Of a stretch of 64,000 bases of DNA, positions 33,789 to 42,177 are shown piece after piece; position 1 is the first letter of the stretch, and each line of letters begins with the position of its first letter. The translations under genes were made by a program, and so were the position numbers. A model generated the notes under the pieces. That model was not told the origin of the DNA, made no database searches, and worked only from the letters and a program-made list of their open reading frames with translations. The stretch comes from Frateuria_A sp051900535. GTDB taxonomy: Bacteria; Pseudomonadota; Gammaproteobacteria; Xanthomonadales; Rhodanobacteraceae. Location of the stretch: positions 62,001-126,000 of the forward strand of contig NZ_JBHZGI010000004.1 of NCBI RefSeq assembly GCF_051900535.1, written 5' to 3'.

Positions 33789-34529
33789 ATGTGGTATCAC
33801 GCAATCGGCTACTACGGAACCAAGCGCCGATACTGGTGGAATCGAAAAAGAGATGATTTGATACAAGACATCATTGTCCCGTTTATTTCCAAGCAAGTTC
33901 GCGTCCTTACACGCGAAGGAACACCCTCTCTTTTCAATTTTGGCTCGGCTGATTACATTACCATTGTCAGAACCGAGGACAAGTTGTCTGCAAAAAAAGG
34001 AGCTATGCCGGCATCTCTAACAAACTCCCAATTCGTTGCTCAGCACTGCGCAACTAAGGAGTTTATAAAGGACATGCAGGTGCTCTCTTCTTCACCGCGC
34101 ATCAAATCCCTTCTCGAGCAAGCAGCCGCTCCTCTCAAAACGCAGATCTTTGTGATCATGCAATTCGGTAACGACGAACTAGATTCAGCATACACGGGCG
34201 TAATCAAGCCTGTCGGCGAATCTTTCGGGTTTAACGTCTTGCGCGTCGACGAGATTCAAGATGGCGGCAGCATAAATCAACAAATGCTAGAAGAACTTTC
34301 CTCTAGCGCCATAGTACTGGCTGACCTCAGTGGAGAGCGCCCCAACTGTTACTACGAAGCGGGATTCGCTCATGCCATTGGAAAGGAGATTATTTTCTCC
34401 ATCAAACATGGTTCAGCAATTCACTTTGACCTTGCGGGCAATCGCTTCATTACTTGGCGCACCGAGGCGGAGTATCGAAAAAAGCTAAAGGAACGCCTAG
34501 AGTCAATAACAGCCAAGGGCGGGGCTTGA
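33789..34529 (+). CDS. TIR / nucleoside 2-deoxyribosyltransferase-like protein, cassette-borne
   Basis: A 246-residue protein. The C-terminal domain (about 119-220) begins TQIFVIMQFGNDELDSAYTGVIKPVGESFGFNVLRVDEI. It contains ADLSGERPNCYYEAGFAHAIGKEIIF, with the acidic residue in YYEAG at the position of the catalytic Glu of deoxyribosyltransferases and TIR-type NAD hydrolases. Proteins with this DLTGxNPNVxYExGxAHAxGK pattern recur in defence islands, though many are unstudied. The N-terminal 118 residues are not recognised and may sense or dimerise. GAGGGGAG (33776-33783) precedes the ATG. An attC-like site follows within 3 nt. Confidence 0.72.
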   Translation: MWYHAIGYYGTKRRYWWNRKRDDLIQDIIVPFISKQVRVLTREGTPSLFNFGSADYITIVRTEDKLSAKKGAMPASLTNSQFVAQHCATKEFIKDMQVLSSSPRIKSLLEQAAAPLKTQIFVIMQFGNDELDSAYTGVIKPVGESFGFNVLRVDEIQDGGSINQQMLEELSSSAIVLADLSGERPNCYYEAGFAHAIGKEIIFSIKHGSAIHFDLAGNRFITWRTEAEYRKKLKERLESITAKGGA

Positions 34530-34531
34530 AC

Positions 34532-34591
34532 GTATGACAATTCGTTCAAGCCAAAGCCGCTTCACGGCTCGGCTTAATTCAGGCGTTAGAT
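34532..34591 (+). other. attC recombination site of cassette 2
   Basis: It ends with GTTAGAT (34585-34591), a full GTTRRRY match. It starts with a degenerate GTATGAC and AATTCGTTCAAGCC. The stems AAGCC/GGCTT (34548-34552 with 34571-34575) and AGCCG/CGGCT (34555-34559 with 34565-34569) enclose a CTTCA loop, with an extrahelical C at 34570. This is a typical short attC. Confidence 0.85.
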
Positions 34592-34597
34592 CCCACA

Positions 34598-35017
34598 ATG
34601 GATTCCGTGGCAACGGAGACAAAGATGGAGCGGGTCGCCTCCTGCAGTTGTGGTCAGCTCACGGCTCGCGTTGTGGGTGAGCCGGTCCGTGTCTCGATCT
34701 GCCATTGCCTGGCATGCCAGCGCCGCACCGGCAGTCCATTCAGCGAACAGGCGCGGTTTCCTCGCGCGAACGTCGCGCCCATTGGCGTGTCTTCCGAATA
34801 CGTACAGGCGGGAGATGAAGGCCCGGGCGCTCGTTTCCATTTCTGCCCCAGGTGTGGCGCAACGGTGTTCTACGAGCCGCTCGGTCTGCCTGACTACGTG
34901 AGCATTCCGGTTGGTGCGTTCGCAGATCCTGGCTTCGCCGCTCCCACAGTTTCCGTGTACGAAGGGCGCAAGCACGGTTGGGTGATTCCACCGGCGGCGG
35001 CGGAGCACTTTCCGTGA
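34598..35017 (+). CDS. GFA-family (glutathione-dependent formaldehyde-activating-like) zinc protein
   Basis: A 139-residue protein with the GFA zinc ligands CSCG, CHCLAC and CPRCG, plus ICHCLACQRRTGSPFSEQARFPR, the family core. Members bind zinc, and the archetype joins glutathione to formaldehyde. Most, including probably this one, have no tested function. It starts 6 nt after the attC core, as cassette genes do, and its composition lies between the cassettes and the chromosome. No attC is found after its stop, so it is either an end-of-array chromosomal gene or a cassette that has lost its site. The ATG at 34625 is an alternative start. Confidence 0.8.
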   Translation: MDSVATETKMERVASCSCGQLTARVVGEPVRVSICHCLACQRRTGSPFSEQARFPRANVAPIGVSSEYVQAGDEGPGARFHFCPRCGATVFYEPLGLPDYVSIPVGAFADPGFAAPTVSVYEGRKHGWVIPPAAAEHFP

Positions 35018-35106
35018 GCCCGTCGAGTCCCGCCGCGGTGGGCCCCGGAAACGGGGTAGGGTTCATTTCCAGCGTCTGATTTAGTCGATCATCTCCGTCC
35101 GAGCCG

Positions 35107-36063
35107 ATGCCTAAGCCAACACTCCCGCTCCTCTTGCTCGCGCTGGCTTTCACACACGCGCAGGCGCGCCCCGCCGTCTGGCAACCCTCTCCCGGCCACA
35201 TGCAGGTGCCGATCTGGCCCGGCACGGTGCCGGATGCGCTGCCCCACCCGAAGCCGGAGGCAGTGGCCGCGGACTGGGCCAAGGTCACCAACGTCAGCCA
35301 TCCGACGATGACCATGTACGCCCCCAAGGGCCACAACACCGGCGTGGCCGTGGTGGTGTTTCCTGGTGGCGGTTACCAGATGCTGGCGATGGATCTGGAG
35401 GGGACGGAGATCTGCGACTGGCTGACCTCGCGCGGGATCACCTGCGTGCTGCTGAAGTACCGCGTGCCCGATTCGGGTCCAACTTGGAAGGACGGCCACC
35501 GCTACTACCCGAAGGTGCAGACGGCGCTGCAGGACGCGCAGCGTACGCTGGGGCTGGTGCGCCAGCACGCGGCGCAGTGGCATGTCGATTCGCACAAGGT
35601 GGGCGTGATGGGCTTTTCCGCCGGCGGGCATCTGGTGGCCGCGGTCAGCACGCATTTCGAGCGGCGCACGTATCCGCCGGTGGATGCGGCCGACCGGCTT
35701 AGCTCCCGTCCTGACTTCGCCATCGCTCTCTACCCCGGCCACCTGTGGGCGCATGAGGATGAAGACCACGCCACGCGCGACGAGACGGACCTGAAGCTGC
35801 GTCCGGACATCCACGTCACCGCCGACACGCCGCCGACGTTCCTGCTGCAGGCCGAGGACGATCACGTGGACGGCGTGGAGCAGTCGCTGGCCTATTACGT
35901 CGCGCTGCAGAAGGCCGGCGTGCCCACGGAGCTGCACCTGTACGCGCAGGGCGGCCACGCTTTCGGCCTGCGCCCCAGCAAGCTGCCGATCCGCCATTGG
36001 CCCGAGCTCGTCGAGCAGTGGCTGCATACGATCGGCGTGCTCGGCTCCGCGGACGGTGGCTAA
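35107..36063 (+). CDS. Secreted alpha/beta hydrolase (acetyl-xylan-esterase-like)
   Basis: A 318-residue protein. The signal peptide TLPLLLLALAFTHAQA is followed by VWQPSPGHMQVPIWPGTVPDA. The oxyanion region is VVVFPGGGYQMLA. The nucleophile elbow is GFSAGGH, Asp in AEDDHVDG and His in GGHAFGL complete the triad. The order fits exported esterases of the BD-FAE/acetyl xylan esterase group, which deacetylate plant polysaccharides. The actual substrate is not shown. Confidence 0.87.
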   Translation: MPKPTLPLLLLALAFTHAQARPAVWQPSPGHMQVPIWPGTVPDALPHPKPEAVAADWAKVTNVSHPTMTMYAPKGHNTGVAVVVFPGGGYQMLAMDLEGTEICDWLTSRGITCVLLKYRVPDSGPTWKDGHRYYPKVQTALQDAQRTLGLVRQHAAQWHVDSHKVGVMGFSAGGHLVAAVSTHFERRTYPPVDAADRLSSRPDFAIALYPGHLWAHEDEDHATRDETDLKLRPDIHVTADTPPTFLLQAEDDHVDGVEQSLAYYVALQKAGVPTELHLYAQGGHAFGLRPSKLPIRHWPELVEQWLHTIGVLGSADGG

Positions 36064-36120
36064 GCGATAGAGACGCGGGTTTCAGTTTCCAACGCCAACC
36101 AACCCAGGCACGGGCTGCCC

Positions 36121-36621
36121 ATGTACCCAGCCGAATTCGCGGAAACCTACAGTCGTAGCGAGCGCATCCGCTTCGCCCTGATCGGCATCGTCGTGGGCGC
36201 GCTCGCTCTTGGCGCCTGGAAGCTGTGGGCGCTCCCATGGATCGCCGGGTTCGCGGACACGGCACCGTGCCGTACCGTCTTGGGCATCAACGGCGCCACC
36301 GCCTTGTGGTTCGGTCTGTTCGTCGGCCTGCCGATGCTGTTTGCGATCGTCCTGGCCATCGAGCCTGGTCGCCATGGCCTGGCGATCCTGCGCGATGGCC
36401 AGTACCCGCCGCGCGGCGCGAAGGCCCTCCGGCCGATCCGCATCCGGCGCGGTACGACCGCGAGATGGATCGGCTACCTGCACGTCCTGGCGTGCGTGCC
36501 TTTCATCGCGATAGCCCTCTGGGGATACGGGCAGGCCGCGGCCCTTTCCGGCATGAAAGGTACGATCCAGTGCCCGGGCCAGCCCCACGCGATCGCCGCG
36601 GCGCCCGGTGACCGTGGCTGA
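36121..36621 (+). CDS. Membrane protein of unknown function (166 aa)
   Basis: A 166-residue protein with three hydrophobic segments: FALIGIVVGALALGAWKLWALPWIAGFA, GLFVGLPMLFAIVLAI and WIGYLHVLACVPFIAIALWGYG. I do not recognise a domain. It follows the esterase by 57 nt on the same strand and converges with the mddA gene. Confidence 0.65.
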   Translation: MYPAEFAETYSRSERIRFALIGIVVGALALGAWKLWALPWIAGFADTAPCRTVLGINGATALWFGLFVGLPMLFAIVLAIEPGRHGLAILRDGQYPPRGAKALRPIRIRRGTTARWIGYLHVLACVPFIAIALWGYGQAAALSGMKGTIQCPGQPHAIAAAPGDRG

Positions 36622-36648
36622 GTGGTTGTACGTCCTGGGTTCGGCGGC

Positions 36649-37455
36649 TCAGCGCGGCATGCGCTCCGATCCGCTCGCGGCATGGCCCAGCGGACAGCCG
36701 GCCGTCGGGGCGCCCTGACCGCGCGCGAATCGCCACGGCACCAGCATGGGCACGTCGCGCTGGTAGGCGCGGTAGGTGTCGCCGTACTGGGCCACCAGGT
36801 CGCGCTCCTCGAGAAACTTCACCGCGACCAGGATGTAGCCGGTGGTCATCAGGGCGAACAACAGGTGGCCGGCGCTCATGTCCGGCGTGGACCAGAACGC
36901 GATCAGGAAGCCGAGCATCAGCGGGTGGCGCACGATGCGGTAGTAGGCGCGGGTGACGAACGGTGCGTCGCTTTCCGGCCCTCGGTGGCGGGCGTAGAAC
37001 CACACCTGGCGCAGGCCGAACAGGTCGAAATGGTTGATGACGAAGGTGCCGGTGAGCACCAGCATCCAGCCGAGCGCGGCCAGGGCGTAGAGCACCCAGC
37101 GCGCCGGTTCGCTGTCCACCTGCCAGATCGAAAGCGGCAGCGTGCGCCACTGCCAGAACAACACGACCAACGCGAGGCTGCTGGCGAGCACGTAGGTGCT
37201 GCGCTCGATCGGCGCGGGGACGTAGCGCGTCCACCAGCGCTTGAACGCGGGGCGCGCCATGCCGCTGTGCTGCACGGCGAACAGGCCAAGCAGGACAAGG
37301 TCGATCGCCAGCGCAACGGCGGTCGGACCGGTCGGGCCGTCGTCGATGGTGCGCGGCACGCCAAGGCCGCTGACGAAGCCGATCGCGTAGAGGAAGCTGA
37401 GCAGGAAGATCGTGTAGGCGACGGCGCCGTAGAGCAGTGCGAGCAGGCGGGACAT
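36649..37455 (-). CDS. mddA: Methanethiol S-methyltransferase (MddA; NnrU-like membrane methyltransferase)
   Basis: A 268-residue integral membrane protein with about six helices. FAVQHSGMARPAFKRWWTRYVPAPIERSTYVLASSLALVVLFWQW and YYRIVRHPLMLGFLIAFWSTPDMSAGHLLFA are the MddA signatures within the isoprenylcysteine-methyltransferase/NnrU superfamily, with RHPLMLGF and EERDLVAQYGDTYRAYQRDV forming the SAM site. The enzyme turns methanethiol into dimethyl sulfide. The C-terminus has about 25 extra residues (GQGAPTAGCPLGHAASG) of no evident role. A palindrome lies immediately upstream. Confidence 0.85.
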   Translation of the reverse strand: MSRLLALLYGAVAYTIFLLSFLYAIGFVSGLGVPRTIDDGPTGPTAVALAIDLVLLGLFAVQHSGMARPAFKRWWTRYVPAPIERSTYVLASSLALVVLFWQWRTLPLSIWQVDSEPARWVLYALAALGWMLVLTGTFVINHFDLFGLRQVWFYARHRGPESDAPFVTRAYYRIVRHPLMLGFLIAFWSTPDMSAGHLLFALMTTGYILVAVKFLEERDLVAQYGDTYRAYQRDVPMLVPWRFARGQGAPTAGCPLGHAASGSERMPR

Positions 37456-37485
37456 GGCGAGCCTCGTGGTGGTTGCAGGGCCAGA

Positions 37486-37511
37486 TGGATTCCCGCTTTC
37501 GCGGGAATGAC
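37486..37511. repeat. Short palindrome GGATTCCCGC-TTTC-GCGGGAATGA
   Basis: ATTCCCGC (37489-37496) and GCGGGAAT (37501-37508) are perfect inverted repeats around TTTC. This is a common repeat of Xanthomonadaceae-type genomes. It sits between the mddA start and the peroxidase stop. Confidence 0.75.
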
Positions 37512-37544
37512 GTCCGGCCAGGTGGGCGTTGGCGGTATCGCTTT

Positions 37545-38975
37545 TCACAGCGCGGACAGGAAGGCCACCAGATCGCGCTTCTGCTGCGCGCTCATGTGGA
37601 TCTTGAAGCGGGTGTCGTAGAAGTCGACGACGTCGTTGAGGGTGGCGGCCGAGCCGTTGTGGAAGTACGGCGCGCGCGCCGCCAGGCCGCGCAGGATCGG
37701 GCCCTTGAACTTGCCGATGTCGGCCCATTTGCCGGTGATCATGGCCAGGCCCGGGTCGGTGGTCTGCATGCTCTTGCCGGTGGCGATGTTGGTGAGCGTG
37801 TACAGCGGCAGGTCGGGCGTGCGCCGGCTGGCGTCGGCGATGCCGATGTTCACCGGCAGCGCGACCGAGTGGTTGCCGATGTTCGGCGCGTTGTGGCAAC
37901 TGCTGCAGCTGCCGCGGATGACGGACTTGCCGGTGGCGTCGTTCAATCCCGCCACGCCGCTGATGTTGATGCGCATCGAGTTGAACAGCTTCTCGCCGCG
38001 GGCGATGGCCGCACGGGCGCGGCCGCGACGATCGCGGTTGAACTGGTTGGAGTCGTCCCAGCTGTCGAACAGGCGCATGGCGTTCTCGTCGAAAGCATCG
38101 CCGGTCGGGTCGTTGCCGAGCGTGTCGTTGATGCCGATCCAGAAACGCTGCAGCGCGAGAATGGCCGGCCCGCCCAGCGCATCGGACTCGTTGAGGCGGC
38201 CAGCGGCGTTGTCCTCCACCTGCGCGGTGACCAGGTGCAGTTCGAACTCGACGATGCTGTCGATGATCGCGTCGGACGGCGCACGCGCGGCCTGCTCGTG
38301 GCCGAGGATGGCGTTGCGCGCCTGCTGGGCCAGGCTGCTGCGCAGGTCCTGCATGTTGATGCCCGCGTCCATCGGCGGGTTGAACGGGGTGAAGGTCTCG
38401 CGCGCGTCCCACATGACGGCGGTCAGCCAGATCAGGTTGGTCGAGGGCAGCGGGCGTCGGAACAGCGACAGCTCATGCGCGCTGGCGTAGCCGTAGGGAT
38501 CGTCGACCGCGCTCAAGCGGAACTGGGCGTTGTCCGGGATCGGCCTGCCGATGCGGATCAGGCCGCGGTTGAGCAGCATGGCGTAGGCGCTGCGGCGGGC
38601 TTCCACGGACGAGACGTCGGCCAGTGGCGAGACCGCGCCGTCGACCAGCGCGAAGATCGGATCCATGCCGCTGGTGCGGGCGAAGCGTTGCCGCAGCTCC
38701 TGCGGCGTGACCGACCAGCCCTGCGCCTGGCGGTGGCAGGAATCGCAGCTGCGACCGTTGCTGCCGAAGCCCTGGAAGAACGCGTTGTCGTGGTCGATGC
38801 GGCCGGTGGGCGTGGTGGTCTGCATCGAGCCGGACGCATCGGATGTCACCAGCGGATTGCCGCGCGAGGCGTCGACCTGCTGGGCATGGATGGCGCCGGT
38901 GCCGAGCAGGAGCGCGGCGAGCGTGATGGCCAGTCGCCGGATAGCGGTGGCGCGGAAGATGCGGTGATCGGACAT
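37545..38975 (-). CDS. Exported dihaem cytochrome c peroxidase-like protein
   Basis: A 476-residue protein with a signal peptide (RLAITLAALLLGTGAIHA). It has two haem-binding motifs, CDSCH (about residue 76) and CSSCH (about 342). Other family features are FFQGFGSNGRSCDSCHRQAQGWSVTP, DPIFALVDG, AVMWDARE, and the end GPILRGLAARAPYFHNGSAATLNDVVDFYDTRF typical of the MauG/CcpA superfamily. It probably reduces peroxide or oxidises another substrate in the periplasm. The in-frame upstream codons to 39152 are rejected as they precede the signal peptide. Confidence 0.88.
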   Translation of the reverse strand: MSDHRIFRATAIRRLAITLAALLLGTGAIHAQQVDASRGNPLVTSDASGSMQTTTPTGRIDHDNAFFQGFGSNGRSCDSCHRQAQGWSVTPQELRQRFARTSGMDPIFALVDGAVSPLADVSSVEARRSAYAMLLNRGLIRIGRPIPDNAQFRLSAVDDPYGYASAHELSLFRRPLPSTNLIWLTAVMWDARETFTPFNPPMDAGINMQDLRSSLAQQARNAILGHEQAARAPSDAIIDSIVEFELHLVTAQVEDNAAGRLNESDALGGPAILALQRFWIGINDTLGNDPTGDAFDENAMRLFDSWDDSNQFNRDRRGRARAAIARGEKLFNSMRINISGVAGLNDATGKSVIRGSCSSCHNAPNIGNHSVALPVNIGIADASRRTPDLPLYTLTNIATGKSMQTTDPGLAMITGKWADIGKFKGPILRGLAARAPYFHNGSAATLNDVVDFYDTRFKIHMSAQQKRDLVAFLSAL

Positions 38976-39218
38976 GCGAGGTTCCCCGTGGCAGCGGTGC
39001 GTCCTTCGGACTTCGGCTTCGACCTGCAAGGTCGTGGCACGGACGGGGAACACTGGCCGGGGGCGAAGTGCGACATGGGGGTTGGCGCGGCGCGGCACGG
39101 GCGGCGCGAATCCGCAAGGAGACGAACAGGAGAGCGCGCGATCGTTGGACACGCGTCACCCGCCGGGAACCGGGCCCCTCGTTGCAGGAGCGCAATTGGC
39201 CGCGACGCCCCGCCGGGG

Positions 39219-42035
39219 TCAGTTCGACAGCACGCCGCAGGAACCGATCGAGCGGCGCAGCAGCGCCTCGGCATCGGCCAGCTCCGGATGCGTGGCAAGG
39301 CCGTTGGCTTCGACGGTCGCCTGTGCACCACGGACCTGCGCCGCGGCATGTGCACAGTCGCCTCCACGCGCCGCGGCGACGGCAAGCCACAGCTGCGCGG
39401 CGAGCCGGCGCGGATGGGCCGGCGGCAGCTCATGGCTGGCACGCGGGATCGCCGCAGCGAGCCTTGATCTCGCCTTGTCCGGCTCGCCCTTCGCGAGTTC
39501 GACCTGCGCCAGCAGGGTCTGCGCCCACAGCAGCTGCGGATCGTTGCGGGAGGCGACTGCGGCGAGGTCGCGGTCGACCGTCGCCTGAAGCGCGTCCGGA
39601 CATTGCGGACCGGGCGATTGGCGGCAGGCCAGCAACAATCGCGCCTCGGCGATCAGCGGCGGCACCCGGTACGTGCGCGTGCGCAGGCCGGCGATGGCGT
39701 CGGGCAGCCGTTCGCGCGCCCGCGCCGGCTGGCCTTCGAGCAGATCGATGCCGGCCAGTTCGCTGTCCACGCGGCCGATCCGCATGCGGTTGGCCGGATC
39801 GGTGCCGTACAGGCGGCGTGCTTCGCCGAAGAGCTTGCGCGCGCCGGCGAGATCGCCCGCTTCCACCGTGCCGAAGGCGGTGGCTTCCAGCGAATCGCCG
39901 TGCAACGCGCTCTGCGCGCCGAAGCCGCCGGCCGACCACGCCTGTGCCTGCCGGCAGCGCGACTGCGCGCTGGCGAAATCCCCCCGCAATCCTTCCAGCA
40001 CGCAGGCTTTTTGCGCGGCGTAGACCTGGGTGAGCTGCGGCTTGATGCCGTTGCGCGCGTACATCGCCAGCGCCTGGTCGAACAACGCGTGCGCCTGCGT
40101 CCAGTGGCCGGCGCGGTACGCGGACGAGGCCAGGCCTGCCAGCGCCAGCGTGGTTTCGTTGCTGGACGCACCGAAGTGCGCCAGGTCGAACTGCCAGGTC
40201 TTGCGCCACATCGCCATCGCTTCGTCGTAGCGCTCCAGCCCTTCCAGCGCGGAGGCGACGTCGTTGTAGCCGATACCGACGCGCGCATCGTCCGGTCCCC
40301 AGGTGGCGATCCGTTCGGCCAGTGCTTCGCGGGCGAGGGCCAGCGAGGTCTCGCCATGCCCTTCGCTGTTCTCGACCGCGCCCAGCGGTCCGAGCAGGTC
40401 GATCAGCGCCTCGCCGTGGATGCCCTGGGCCCGCATGCGCTGGTGGGCCAGCCGCAGGTCGGCCGCGCCCGCCGCGAAGTCCTCCATGCGCACCTCGGCG
40501 TAGCCGCGCGCGGTGAGCGCGTGGATGGCCTCGATGTCGGACGGCGCCAGCGCCCGCTCGGACAGCGCAACGGCCCGGTTCGCGAGCTTGCGCGACTGCG
40601 CGGTGTTGCCCAGGTTCTCGTACAGGCGCGAAAACATCGCCAGCAGGTCCACGCGGCCGCCGTCGTCCATCTCGGGCGAGTTGTCCAATTTCGCCACGCC
40701 ATGCGCCACCAGCTCGTCCAGGCTGGGTTGCCGGGAGGCGGCGACACCGTAGCGGATCGGCGCGAACAGGCTCTCGACGAACGCCCGCACCATGTTGGCG
40801 CGCTCGGCCTGGCGTCGCGCGACCTGCGCCTGCCATAGCGCCAGCGACAGCGACACCAGGATGGCCAGCACGAACGTCGCGGTGATCACCACGCCACCGC
40901 GATGCCGCGCCGCGAACTTGCCCGCGCGATACCAGCGCGAGGGCGGGTGCGCCTGCACCGGCTCGCTGTCGAGGTGTCGCGCGATGTCTTCGGCCAACGC
41001 GCCGGCGGAGGCGTAGCGCCGCTCCGGCTCCGGGCAGGCGGCTTTCAGCACGATGTTGTCGAGGTCGCCGCGCAGCTTGCGCCGGATCGGCGCGACCGTC
41101 GCCGCCGACCGCGCCAGGCCGTAGGCCGTGGCGAGGGTCGGCGTGGCGGTGTGCGAGGGTGGCGTGGTGGCATCGCCGGTGGCGCGCCGGTGGCCGCTGA
41201 TCAGTTCCTCCAGCAGGATGCCCAGCGCGTAGACGTCGGTGGCGGTGGTGATCGGCTGCTGGGCGAACTGTTCCGGCGCGGCGTAGGCCGGGGTGAGCGC
41301 GCGGTGCTGGGTGCGCGTGGCGCTGTCGAAGTCCTCGTCGAGCAGCCTGGCGATGCCGAAGTCCAGCAGCTTCACGTCGCCCTCGGGCGTGACCAGCACG
41401 TTGGAAGGCTTGAGGTCGCGATGCACGATCAACGCGCGATGGGCGGTCTCGACCGCGCGGCAGACCATCAGGAACAGCACCAGCCGCTGGCGCAGGGAGA
41501 GCCCGCGCTCGCGCGCGTAGTCGGTGATCGGCTGGCCGTCGACCAGTTCCAGCGCGATGTAGGCCTGGCCGCTCTCCGTCACGCCGCCCTCGATCAGCCG
41601 CGCGATACCCGGATGGCGCAGGCGTGCCAGCGCCTCGCGCTCGCGGCGGAACTGGCGCTGCGCCTCGACGGTGTAGAGCCCGCGTGCGAGCAGCTTGACC
41701 GCCACTTCCTGGCGCACGCCCTCGCTGTCGCGGAAGGCGCGGAACACGGTGGAGGAACCGCCTTCGCCGAGCACCTCGACCAGTTCGAACGGGCCGATCG
41801 TGCTGCCGGCGGGGAGCGCGTCGCTGACGCTGGTTTCCCCGATCGCCTGCGCGGCGCGGGCGGCGTCACCGGTGGCGAGCAGTTCGCCCTCGGTGGCGTC
41901 GGCGGCGAGCATGCGTTCGAGCTGCGCGCGCAGGTCCAGGTCGGGGCAGCGCTCGGTGAGCAGGCGCGCACGTGCGGGCGCCGCCAGCGGCAGGGCCGCT
42001 TCGAACAGCTCGCGCAACGACGGTATGGATGCCAT
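39219..42035 (-). CDS. Transmembrane Ser/Thr protein kinase with C-terminal TPR-like sensor
   Basis: A 938-residue protein. Residues 1-75 are an N-terminal helical region. The kinase domain (about 84-350) has the glycine loop LGEGGSSTV, Lys114 in VAVK, HRDLKPSN (205-212), DFG (225-227) and APE (253-255), so it looks active. One transmembrane helix is at about 381-401. The C-terminal half (about 420-938) is made of TPR-like helical repeats and is probably periplasmic. It lies downstream of an ECF sigma factor gene in the same direction, a pairing common in Xanthomonadales, where the kinase is thought to control the sigma factor. Confidence 0.92.
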   Translation of the reverse strand: MASIPSLRELFEAALPLAAPARARLLTERCPDLDLRAQLERMLAADATEGELLATGDAARAAQAIGETSVSDALPAGSTIGPFELVEVLGEGGSSTVFRAFRDSEGVRQEVAVKLLARGLYTVEAQRQFRREREALARLRHPGIARLIEGGVTESGQAYIALELVDGQPITDYARERGLSLRQRLVLFLMVCRAVETAHRALIVHRDLKPSNVLVTPEGDVKLLDFGIARLLDEDFDSATRTQHRALTPAYAAPEQFAQQPITTATDVYALGILLEELISGHRRATGDATTPPSHTATPTLATAYGLARSAATVAPIRRKLRGDLDNIVLKAACPEPERRYASAGALAEDIARHLDSEPVQAHPPSRWYRAGKFAARHRGGVVITATFVLAILVSLSLALWQAQVARRQAERANMVRAFVESLFAPIRYGVAASRQPSLDELVAHGVAKLDNSPEMDDGGRVDLLAMFSRLYENLGNTAQSRKLANRAVALSERALAPSDIEAIHALTARGYAEVRMEDFAAGAADLRLAHQRMRAQGIHGEALIDLLGPLGAVENSEGHGETSLALAREALAERIATWGPDDARVGIGYNDVASALEGLERYDEAMAMWRKTWQFDLAHFGASSNETTLALAGLASSAYRAGHWTQAHALFDQALAMYARNGIKPQLTQVYAAQKACVLEGLRGDFASAQSRCRQAQAWSAGGFGAQSALHGDSLEATAFGTVEAGDLAGARKLFGEARRLYGTDPANRMRIGRVDSELAGIDLLEGQPARARERLPDAIAGLRTRTYRVPPLIAEARLLLACRQSPGPQCPDALQATVDRDLAAVASRNDPQLLWAQTLLAQVELAKGEPDKARSRLAAAIPRASHELPPAHPRRLAAQLWLAVAAARGGDCAHAAAQVRGAQATVEANGLATHPELADAEALLRRSIGSCGVLSN

Positions 42036-42177
42036 GACGCCTCTCCTCGCCCTGCCTCTTCCATAAACCCCGGATGGATGCGGTTTGCGACCATGTTGCC
42101 CGGGTGATGCGCGGAATTTCGCGCAAGGCCCTAACCCTTTCCCCTGCCCTTTCCCGCGAAGAGGACTTGCGTGCGCG

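Noticed and set aside
39603..40838. Long plus-strand open frame opposite the Ser/Thr kinase C-terminal half
   Set aside because: Arginine- and glycine-rich shadow of the TPR region with no ribosome binding site or recognisable domain.
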